From the NCBI GenBank assembly GCA_002381125.1, contig DFUT01000023.1, forward strand, positions 1-17,003: a DNA stretch of 17,003 nucleotides. The letters are read 5' to 3'. The DNA is from Bacteroidales bacterium UBA4179 (GTDB lineage Bacteria > Bacteroidota > Bacteroidia > Bacteroidales > Dysgonomonadaceae). Position 1 is the stretch's first letter. The number at the start of each line of letters is the position of its first letter. Under the pieces are notes generated by a model. The model searched no databases. It was given only the letters and a program-made list of their open reading frames with translations, and was not told the DNA's origin. Shown piece by piece: positions 1 to 6,619 of this stretch. Made by a program: the position numbers and the translations under genes.

Positions 1-70
1 AGAATTTATTTTTATCGTTTGAGAAGGATTCATAGTTGATTATTCGTTATCTATATACAAAATTTGAACT

Positions 71-94
71 AAAAGATGAATTCGTTCATTTTTT
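71..94 (+). promoter_or_regulatory. Hairpin just upstream of the regulator gene
   Basis: Bases 71-80 pair with 85-94 in an uninterrupted 10-bp stem (one G-U pair) closed by a TTCG loop at 81-84, ending in a run of six T. It lies 12 nt before the start codon at 107. It could be an AT-rich terminator of a gene left of the window, or a leader hairpin of the regulator mRNA. The loop is closed by A-U rather than C-G, so the usual extra stability of UUCG loops should not be assumed. A weak promoter-like pair (GTTG at 35-38, 20 bp, AAAATTTG at 59-66) lies upstream, which would place the hairpin in the 5' leader. Confidence 0.45.
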
Positions 95-106
95 AATGGA
101 AAATCG

Positions 107-2479
107 ATGAAGCTTACCAATAGGTCATATTTTTTCGCCCATGAAATAAGGCATTTGGTTGTTCTATTCATGGTTTCGCTTTTCGTAGTGGGAGGATTCT
201 CATGCGACGGGGAGAAGTTGCGCACGAAAAAACGGGATATTTCGTTACAACGAGAAGCCGTGGATTCGCTGCTCTCCGGAATCGGGGGAGATTCTCTTGC
301 GCTGCACAATTACATGAAAATTGCCGTAACGAGCAACGACAACTATGCCGAAATGATGACATCGCAGCTGTTGGGAGATTTTTGTTTTGAAAATCATCGT
401 TACGAAAAAGCCATTGAATATCACCATAATGCCTTGCATATTGCCGAATTGCTCAACGACGGCCTTTCTGTGCTCAAAGCATGGAACGCATTGGGAAGAG
501 ATTATGAGCAAAGGGGCGAGTTGAACGATGCAGCCGATTATTACTTTAAAGTATTGAATAAGATAGATCAATTTAATGACCATATCGGCAATGAAATACA
601 AATCGAAAAAGCGATTGCATTGAATGGCTTGAGAACGGTTTTGTTGAAACAAAACCAAACCGACGAAGGCCAAACGAGTCGGTTTGCCGAAATGTGGTCG
701 GAGTACGAAAAAACACAATACGCAAAAGCCGAAAAGAAAAAACAGGACGGCATCCGCATCCTGTTGATTACTATAACTGTGTTGATTGGTTTGGTGTTGG
801 TTATCTATTATGATTATCGCAATCGTTCGAAAAAAAATAAAGCAATCCTGAAGCTCGAAAGCATGAAGTCTGATTATTGCATGGACCTTTCGAATGAATT
901 TAAAACGCCGGTGAGTGTCATCCGCGGGCTTGTCGAGATACTGAAAAACAACATTGAGGGGGAAGACAAGAGTCGGGCACTGATCAACCTGGATATTCTT
1001 TCCCGCGAGTCGGAAAATTTGTTGTTCCATATCGACGGAATTCTTTCTGCGTTATCCATACGCTATTCCCCCAAACCGGCCAAACAGATCCATGACGATA
1101 TGGTGATTTATATAGGTTATTTATATGAATGTATGCGGGGCTATGCCGAGGCCAAAAAAATCGATTTCACCTTTCGCAGCGAACTCCAATCACTTGCGAT
1201 GGACTATTCGCCCGATTATATTCGAATCGTCGTTAATACGCTATTGAGTAACGCTTTCAATCGGTGTAAGCCGAACGATACAATAGTGCTTTCCATTGGT
1301 AACGACGGTATGCAGGGGAAATGCATTCTTACTTTGTCGGATACGGGTGAAAGCATTCCCAAGAAAGAGTTGCCGTATCTGTTCAGTGCTTTTTTGCCCA
1401 ACGAATCGGACAAAGCCGAAAATAAGGGACACAATGTGGAATTGTTTTTTGCCAAACAACTGATCGAGAAATTCAATGGGCATATCGAGGCGAAAAGCGA
1501 TCCTCACAAGGGAACCGTTTTTACCGTTATTCTTCCTGTAACCCATCGTTGTGCTTGTGAAAGGAAAGCATATGCATCGGCCGATCTCTTATCCTCTTTG
1601 TCGCACGTTGTGCCTGAACATAATGATGCAGCGGTTCGCGGTGATAAGTTTGATCAGGATAATGCAACTTACTTTGTGGCCGCCGGTGCATCGGAAAACG
1701 GGAAAACGAAAAAGCCGGTTGTGTTGATTGTTGGCGACAATAAAAACAGGATGCGTTATCTTGCTTCCATCTTGCAAAGCAGCTACGGCATAGCGATTGC
1801 GGAAAACGAAAAAGAAGCACTGCAAATCGTCGAGAATGAGATGCCGGAGTTGATTATTGCCGAAGCCCTTACATTGCAGGTAAATGGGTTTAAGTTGTGC
1901 AAAAAAATAAAAGGATCGAACACGGCCAACGCCATTCCCGTAATTTTGATCACATCGAAATTGACGGCCGACGATCGGGTGCATGGCTTCAAATGTGGTG
2001 CAGATGCTTTTCTTGCCCATCCTTTTTCCGACGAAGAGCTGCTTGCCGTTATAGAGCAATTGTTAAACAACCGCAAGCTGATAAAAGAAAACTGCGCACA
2101 GATTATGGGCAATTCCAATCATACCAAAAATGCACTCCGAAAGGGCGATATGGATTTTTTGGAACGAGTTACCAACATCATCTACCGCGAGAGCGGAAAA
2201 ACGGGTGACATTATTTCGTTGCTGGCATCGGAAATGTGTTTGAGTACATCGCAACTCAATCGGAGAATAAAAGCCGCCACAGGTCTTACCACCACCAATT
2301 ATATATTAAAAGTACGGTTGAATAAAGCCAAAAAATTGCTGATGAAATCGCAAAAACCCATTGGAGAGATTGCCATGGATTGCGGGTTTAACGATTTTGC
2401 CTATTTTTCACGTTCCTTCAAAAAAGAGTTCGGCATGACGCCTACCTCTTTCCAACGCTTGCCGCATTGTGAAAACTAA
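107..2479 (+). CDS. Membrane-bound hybrid two-component-like regulator (TPR-TM-HisKA/HATPase-receiver-AraC) with degenerate phosphorelay
   Basis: This 790-aa protein begins with a hydrophobic signal segment (about 17-31, Cys33 following), then two TPR-like repeats (about 83-156) predicted to be periplasmic, and a transmembrane helix (216-235). A HisKA-like helix (251-282), HATPase-like domain (365-478), receiver-like domain (537-655) and AraC DNA-binding domain (about 685-786) follow. The architecture matches Bacteroidota hybrid two-component regulators, but key residues are changed. The phosphoacceptor His is Asn263 (LSNEFKTP), the G1 box reads DTGESIP, and G2 glycines are lost (GHNVEL, 441-446). 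In the receiver, the acidic pair is Gly543-Asp544, the phosphoacceptor Asp is Glu586 and the conserved Lys is His638; Thr616 and N-box Asn382 remain. The two AraC helix-turn-helix units look intact. It precedes the fimbrial genes in the same orientation and probably controls them, inferred from position. An internal Met22 is an alternative start. Confidence 0.9.
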   Translation: MKLTNRSYFFAHEIRHLVVLFMVSLFVVGGFSCDGEKLRTKKRDISLQREAVDSLLSGIGGDSLALHNYMKIAVTSNDNYAEMMTSQLLGDFCFENHRYEKAIEYHHNALHIAELLNDGLSVLKAWNALGRDYEQRGELNDAADYYFKVLNKIDQFNDHIGNEIQIEKAIALNGLRTVLLKQNQTDEGQTSRFAEMWSEYEKTQYAKAEKKKQDGIRILLITITVLIGLVLVIYYDYRNRSKKNKAILKLESMKSDYCMDLSNEFKTPVSVIRGLVEILKNNIEGEDKSRALINLDILSRESENLLFHIDGILSALSIRYSPKPAKQIHDDMVIYIGYLYECMRGYAEAKKIDFTFRSELQSLAMDYSPDYIRIVVNTLLSNAFNRCKPNDTIVLSIGNDGMQGKCILTLSDTGESIPKKELPYLFSAFLPNESDKAENKGHNVELFFAKQLIEKFNGHIEAKSDPHKGTVFTVILPVTHRCACERKAYASADLLSSLSHVVPEHNDAAVRGDKFDQDNATYFVAAGASENGKTKKPVVLIVGDNKNRMRYLASILQSSYGIAIAENEKEALQIVENEMPELIIAEALTLQVNGFKLCKKIKGSNTANAIPVILITSKLTADDRVHGFKCGADAFLAHPFSDEELLAVIEQLLNNRKLIKENCAQIMGNSNHTKNALRKGDMDFLERVTNIIYRESGKTGDIISLLASEMCLSTSQLNRRIKAATGLTTTNYILKVRLNKAKKLLMKSQKPIGEIAMDCGFNDFAYFSRSFKKEFGMTPTSFQRLPHCEN

Positions 2480-2511
2480 AACCGGCATGTGCGGGGAATC
2501 AATAGGCACCA

Positions 2512-2547
2512 CAATATCAATATCAATATCAATATCAATATCAATAT
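2512..2547. repeat. (CAATAT)6 hexanucleotide tandem repeat
   Basis: Six perfect head-to-tail copies of CAATAT, 36 bp in all, start 32 bp after the regulator stop codon. Copy number could change by slipped-strand mispairing. The array is outside genes and its unit is a multiple of three, so any effect would act through spacing or DNA structure rather than reading frame. Confidence 0.95.
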
Positions 2548-2763
2548 GTACCGAAATCAACTTAAAACAATACCGCCATATCCCGAAATCAATCCTTTCT
2601 CTCATTAAAAAAAGGGACACGAAAAACAACCTGTCCGGCTATATAAAAAGTGCCTGCCGATTTCTTAAAATTCTCCGTTTTTTGTCTTTATTCTGCCTAT
2701 TTTAGGGTGATTGTCTGAAACTTGTTTTTGTTTTTTATTTACCTTTAAATCAATGCAATCCAT

Positions 2764-2783
2764 ACAAAAAATGCATTTTTTGT
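2764..2783. promoter_or_regulatory. 20-bp perfect palindrome upstream of fimbrial operon (candidate operator)
   Basis: The sequence from A2764 to T2783 is identical to its reverse complement, with A6 and T6 tracts around a central TGCA. It lies about 80 bp upstream of the -7 box of the next operon, with a second short inverted repeat (2790-2803) beside it. It could be a dimeric regulator site or a weak AT-rich terminator. The sequence alone cannot decide. Confidence 0.5.
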
Positions 2784-2861
2784 TATAATTTAACGAATGT
2801 TAATGCCGATCAAAGACAAATCGTTGCCTTTTTAGGACAAACATTTCCCTTCTTTTCCATC

Positions 2862-2869
2862 TATTTTTG
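2862..2869 (+). promoter_or_regulatory. Candidate promoter -7 box (TAnnTTTG) of the fimbrial operon
   Basis: TATTTTTG matches the Bacteroidota primary-sigma -7 consensus TAnnTTTG exactly and lies 20 bp before the ATG at 2890, implying a very short leader. No TTTG -33 box is seen at the usual spacing of about 19-21 bp, which would fit an activator-dependent promoter but also weakens the call. Confidence 0.45.
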
Positions 2870-2889
2870 AGACAAAAACGGATAGAATC

Positions 2890-3459
2890 ATGAAAAGATT
2901 TGCCATTAACATTGCATGTTTCCTCCTTTATTCTTCTTTCGCTTTTTCGCAGAGCGTAGGTATAAAAACAAATTTGCCGTACTGGGCAACGACTACTCCC
3001 AACATCGGGGTAGAGTTTTTATTGGGGAACAAAATGACGTTGGAATTATCGGGCGGTTTCAACCCTTTCACTTTTTCGGAAAACAAAAAGTTGAAACATT
3101 GGTTGGTCTATCCCGAACTGCGCTACTGGACCTGCGAGAAATTCAATGGACATTTCTTCGGATTGCACGGTTTGGGAGGGCAATATAATGTAGGTGGCTG
3201 GGATATTCCTTTTTGGCATTTCGAAAAGCTAAAAGATGCACGCTATCAAGGGTATGCGTATGGTGCAGGAATCAGTTACGGGTATCAGTGGATATTGGGC
3301 AACCGCTGGAATCTGGAAATCACGCTGGGGGGCGGATATGCCCGGTTTCATTTCGATAAATATCCTTGCGTAAAATGCAGTACCAAGATAGGCGAAGGAG
3401 ATAAAGATTATTTCGGTCCTACAAAAGGAGCGGTTTCCCTTATTTACATCATCAAATAA
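2890..3459 (+). CDS. DUF3575 family secreted/outer-membrane protein of fimbrial locus
   Basis: This 189-aa protein has a signal peptide (1-20, ending AFS before Gln21) and a body rich in aromatic residues and glycine with alternating hydrophobic strands, as in small outer-membrane beta-barrels. The opening GIKTNLPYWATTTPNIGVE and the later HGLGGQYNVGGW and GISYGYQW stretches resemble DUF3575 proteins, which commonly sit at the head of Mfa-type fimbrial loci in Bacteroides and Parabacteroides. A CxxC pair (Cys160, Cys163) lies near the C terminus. The next gene starts 12 bp downstream, so the two are almost certainly co-transcribed. A role in surface assembly or anchoring of fimbriae is inferred from context; the molecular function is not known to me. 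Confidence 0.8.
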   Translation: MKRFAINIACFLLYSSFAFSQSVGIKTNLPYWATTTPNIGVEFLLGNKMTLELSGGFNPFTFSENKKLKHWLVYPELRYWTCEKFNGHFFGLHGLGGQYNVGGWDIPFWHFEKLKDARYQGYAYGAGISYGYQWILGNRWNLEITLGGGYARFHFDKYPCVKCSTKIGEGDKDYFGPTKGAVSLIYIIK

Positions 3460-3471
3460 AGATACAAAGAA

Positions 3472-4965
3472 ATGAAAACGAATAGATTATCCAAATCATT
3501 GGTATCGGTTGTTTTAACAACATTATGCCTTTTTATCGGAATGTCGGTTACAATGGCTCAACGAAGCGTAATCGATCAGCTTGAATTTGGCGACCAAAAT
3601 GTGAGAAAGCAAGGCGACTTCGTTTCTTTGGATATGAATATCGATATAAGCGGTATCCGATTACTCACAAATGATGTATTGATAGTGACCCCGACATTGC
3701 AGTCGAATACGGATAAAAACCGGATAAGCCGTTTTTCTCCTATTATAATAACGGGTTCGATACGAAATAAAGTGGTGAACAGACAGATCCGATTAAATGC
3801 GGAACCGAATTACGCAAAGTTAAATCCGGTGGCCATCGTAAAAAGAGAGAACAAACAAACGCAAATTTTGAATTATCGTTCGCAAATTCCTTTCGAAGCG
3901 TGGATGAAGGATGCGTCGCTGATTATGGTTACCGAAATGAGGGGGTGTGCCGACTGCGACTTGGGAAGCGAAGAAAAAACCTTGTTGGCCAAGGCAATTG
4001 AAGAGTATGTGTCCAAATACGGATTAACTTACATCGTACCCGTACCCGAACCCATCAAGGGCCGAAGTGAAAAGCACGGCGCTTCACTCAATTTTCAATT
4101 CGACAAATATGAACTGTTGCGCAACTACAAGAACAATGCGGCTGAACTCGACAAGGTTGACCAAATCATAAAGGAAATCCAACACAATGCGGATTTGACC
4201 GTTACCGAGTTTTTGGTAGTAGGGTATGCTTCTCCCGAAGGGCCTTTTGAATACAACCGTGTGTTGTCGAGAAACCGGGCTGATTCGTTTGCCGATTATT
4301 TGAAATCGGTGCATAAGGTCAATCGCAGTCAACTGAAAGTGGAAGACGGCGGAGAGGATTGGGAAGGATTGCGCAAAGCGGTGGAAGCTTCAACTCTTCC
4401 CGACAGGCAGGGAATCATACGCATTATCGATGAAGTGCCCAATCCCGATGCGCGCGATGCCGAACTGATGAAACTTTCCGACGGGACAACCTATCGCATC
4501 TTGTTGAACCAATATTATCCGCCTCTCAGGCGTACGGATTATACAATAGCTTTCAATGTGAAAGATTTTTCTGTGGAAGAAGCCCGAGGGTATCTGAAAA
4601 CCAATCCCAAACTGTTGAGCCTGAACGAAATGTTCTTGGTGGCACAGTCGTATCCGCCCGATAGTAAAGAGTTTAAAGAGGTATTCGATATTGCCGTACG
4701 CTTATACCCGAACGATCCGGTTGCGATCGTCAACAGTGCGGCAGCAGACATAGAAAACGGAAACTTTACCGCTGCTTTGGAAAGATTGAACAAAATTCAA
4801 GAAGATCCGAGAGCGTGGAATAACCTGGGTGTTGCCTATGCCCTCACCGGCAATTTGGAAAAAGCGAAGGAATATTTCGAAAAGGCGATTTCCAAAGGAG
4901 ACGAGAAGGCAAGGCAAAATGCGGAAGAATTGCAAAAATTCATGAGTGACAACGGAATGAATTGA
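3472..4965 (+). CDS. DUF3868 / OmpA-like / TPR periplasmic protein of fimbrial locus
   Basis: A signal peptide (about 1-29, MAQ cleavage region) is followed by a beta-rich N-terminal region (35-190) resembling DUF3868. It includes a CADC pair (Cys159/Cys162). An OmpA-like peptidoglycan-binding domain follows (about 203-285: LNFQFDKYEL, then GYASPEGPFEYNRVLSRNRADSFADYL). The C-terminal 100 residues form TPR-like helices (about 398-490: WNNLGVAYALTGNLEKAKEY). OmpA-like domains bind the cell wall, so this 497-aa protein probably fixes the fimbrial apparatus or its outer-membrane partner to peptidoglycan, with the TPR part mediating protein contacts. It is 12 bp downstream of the DUF3575 gene and 74 bp upstream of the fimbrillin gene. 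DUF3575-DUF3868 pairs ahead of Mfa1-type fimbrillins are a recurring Bacteroidales arrangement. Confidence 0.82.
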   Translation: MKTNRLSKSLVSVVLTTLCLFIGMSVTMAQRSVIDQLEFGDQNVRKQGDFVSLDMNIDISGIRLLTNDVLIVTPTLQSNTDKNRISRFSPIIITGSIRNKVVNRQIRLNAEPNYAKLNPVAIVKRENKQTQILNYRSQIPFEAWMKDASLIMVTEMRGCADCDLGSEEKTLLAKAIEEYVSKYGLTYIVPVPEPIKGRSEKHGASLNFQFDKYELLRNYKNNAAELDKVDQIIKEIQHNADLTVTEFLVVGYASPEGPFEYNRVLSRNRADSFADYLKSVHKVNRSQLKVEDGGEDWEGLRKAVEASTLPDRQGIIRIIDEVPNPDARDAELMKLSDGTTYRILLNQYYPPLRRTDYTIAFNVKDFSVEEARGYLKTNPKLLSLNEMFLVAQSYPPDSKEFKEVFDIAVRLYPNDPVAIVNSAAADIENGNFTAALERLNKIQEDPRAWNNLGVAYALTGNLEKAKEYFEKAISKGDEKARQNAEELQKFMSDNGMN

Positions 4966-5039
4966 AGAGAAAAACGTGACGAAACAAAGACTCGAAAAAA
5001 GGTCTATTTAATTATTAATCCATTAAATTCTTTAAAAGT

Positions 5040-6533
5040 ATGAAACTAAGTAAATTCTTATGGGTGTGTGTCGTAGCTTTAGGCTTTGCGGCTTGTACAA
5101 CGGACGAGGTACCTGGGGATGTGAATCAGCATACAACAGATTCCTATGCTTCCGTAACGATTAAATTTCCGGGAAAGGTGACGCGTGCGCTTCCGGGCGA
5201 TTACAATGATAATGGTACGTGGGTAGGACGCGACAAACTGGAAACGGTGACGGTGTTCTTGGTAAACGAGGCGAAACGAGTGGTAGATTACAACTCGTTT
5301 GCAAAGAGTTCTTTTGCCGAAATTGACGCCAATGGTGTGTTGAAACCCAACTTGGCATTAAAAGCAACGGCGGGTGACAATGTGCGTGTTTATGTGGTCA
5401 TTAACGGCGAATCGGGAATATTGAATACGCTGAAAGCTACATCGGCAGCCGATTTTGCCGCGGCATTTGCCGGTGAAGCAGCTAAAATCGCTTCCGAGGT
5501 GGCTAAATATGATACGGACGGCACCGAAGTAATCATGATGACCAATGATGAAGATGATTATGAAATCGTTGTTGAAGCCGGAGTGACGGAAGAGCTAGCA
5601 AAAGCTGGAACAAAAAATCATGTTCAGGTGAATGTAGAACGTGTGGTAGCTCGCGCCATGCTTACGGTTGTTCCGGAAGGAGACGCATGGACAGTAAAAG
5701 CCATTCAGGCAGGTGTAGAAACGCCGATTGCTACAGTTACCGAAGTAACCTATGCCGTGGGACAGAGCAACAAGAAGTTCTACATCATGAAGAAAGCCGA
5801 TTACTCGACTCCCAACCCGGTTTACAGCTATGTTCCTGAGGGTACAGATTGGGAAAATAATACCTATTTCGACTATACCGGTTTGTCATCATCATCATTT
5901 ACAGCGGTTCAGGAATGGGCTTACGATGCTACAGATGTAGCTACTCCGCTTGCTGCGGAAACCACCAGTAAGTTTGTATTGCCGGTAAACCATGTGGTCA
6001 CGGAGACAGACTTAACGGTTGCCCGCAATTCCTACAAGAAGGGGAATACCACTTACTTCGAGATTCGGGCAAAATTTATGCCTCTCTTGGTGGATGGCGA
6101 AACTCCCACTTTTACTGAACCCACCACAGTTTATTGGGGTGCCAACGATAGCAAGTTTTACAGCACGAGAGAGCTTGCTGAAGCTCAGGGACAGAAAGCA
6201 ACCAAATTTACAAATGGGGTAATGAAATACATACTGTGGCTGAATCCCAACAGTTTGGTATCGACACCTGCCGATCCCAACCCAAAAGTATCACCGACGG
6301 TACGCAACCAGGTCTATCATGCACACATCGATGCTTTCCTGCGCATGGGATTGCCCCACAACCCGCTGAATCCGTATGATCTGAATGATGATGAGGATAA
6401 TCCCGACAACCCGATCAGTCCGTATGATCCGTTGAAATCGGATTATACGTATCTATCGGTATCGGTTAAAGTATTGCCGTGGACGATCCATTCTTATCAG
6501 ATTTCGTTGAGCGATCCTTCGACGATGTATTAA
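5040..6533 (+). CDS. Mfa1-like major fimbrillin (type V fimbrial shaft subunit), lipoprotein precursor
   Basis: This 497-aa precursor has a lipoprotein signal (lipobox FAAC, Cys19). A strand containing TRALPGDYN follows, then the fimbrillin core: TVTVFLVNEAKRVVDY, VRVYVVINGESG and VNVERVVARAMLTVV. The C-terminal part has VRNQVYHAHIDAFLRMG, an Asp/Asn/Pro-rich loop (about 440-465) and a final strand VKVLPWTIHSYQISL, typical of the Mfa1 family. In type V fimbriae the lipidated precursor reaches the surface, a protease removes the N-terminal strand after an Arg, and the freed groove accepts a donor strand from the next subunit. Arg49 here is at the position I recall for the P. gingivalis Mfa1 cleavage site. 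It lies second among the structural genes and is separated from the anchor gene by a strong hairpin, as expected for a subunit needed in excess. Confidence 0.87.
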   Translation: MKLSKFLWVCVVALGFAACTTDEVPGDVNQHTTDSYASVTIKFPGKVTRALPGDYNDNGTWVGRDKLETVTVFLVNEAKRVVDYNSFAKSSFAEIDANGVLKPNLALKATAGDNVRVYVVINGESGILNTLKATSAADFAAAFAGEAAKIASEVAKYDTDGTEVIMMTNDEDDYEIVVEAGVTEELAKAGTKNHVQVNVERVVARAMLTVVPEGDAWTVKAIQAGVETPIATVTEVTYAVGQSNKKFYIMKKADYSTPNPVYSYVPEGTDWENNTYFDYTGLSSSSFTAVQEWAYDATDVATPLAAETTSKFVLPVNHVVTETDLTVARNSYKKGNTTYFEIRAKFMPLLVDGETPTFTEPTTVYWGANDSKFYSTRELAEAQGQKATKFTNGVMKYILWLNPNSLVSTPADPNPKVSPTVRNQVYHAHIDAFLRMGLPHNPLNPYDLNDDEDNPDNPISPYDPLKSDYTYLSVSVKVLPWTIHSYQISLSDPSTMY

Positions 6534-6543
6534 CCACAAGATG

Positions 6544-6576
6544 AACGGGGAGGAAAGGACAACCTTCCTCCCTGTT
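6544..6576 (+). promoter_or_regulatory. Strong intercistronic hairpin between fimbrillin and anchor genes
   Basis: Bases 6544-6558 pair with 6563-6576 as a 14-bp stem (one G-U pair, one bulged A at 6554) around an ACAA loop. The core is G/C-rich (GGGAGG with CCTCCC). It sits 10 bp after the fimbrillin stop codon and is not followed by a T-run, so it is more likely a partial attenuator or a 3'-end stabilising/processing structure than a full terminator. It would favour more mRNA for the shaft subunit than for the downstream anchor and tip genes. Confidence 0.7.
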
Positions 6577-6619
6577 ATTCGGGAAACAAAAAATATTCAC
6601 TCATTTAAAAAACATAAAG

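Larger units (their letters stand above)
2480..2889 (+). other. 410-bp intergenic spacer between regulator and fimbrial operon
   Basis: No convincing gene lies here; the only open frame is a low-complexity one made by translating the hexamer repeat. The spacer holds a (CAATAT)6 array (2512-2547), a 20-bp palindrome (2764-2783), a short inverted repeat TTAAC-gaat-GTTAA (2790-2803), three GACAAA direct repeats (2815, 2836, 2871) and a perfect TAnnTTTG -7 box (2862-2869). The T/A-rich second half is typical of a Bacteroidota promoter region. I saw no clear GC-rich terminator for the upstream regulator gene. Confidence 0.7.

Noticed and set aside
245..1030. 261-codon open frame on the - strand opposite the regulator
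   Set aside because: It is a shadow of the + strand regulator gene, whose domains are clearly recognisable. The translation has no family resemblance.
2512..2547. Tandem array considered as a CRISPR
   Set aside because: The units are contiguous 6-mers with no spacers, so it is a microsatellite.
2469..2705. 78-codon frame reading through the hexamer repeat
   Set aside because: The Ile-Ser repeat comes only from translating (CAATAT)n. It overlaps the regulator's 3' end and has no recognisable domain or start signal.
2784..2789. TATAAT, resembling an E. coli -10 box
   Set aside because: Bacteroidota primary sigma factors use TAnnTTTG rather than TATAAT. A perfect -7 box exists closer to the gene.
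4539..4935. Overlapping - strand frames opposite the TPR part of the DUF3868/OmpA gene
   Set aside because: They are shadows of a well-supported + strand coding region, with no start or family evidence.
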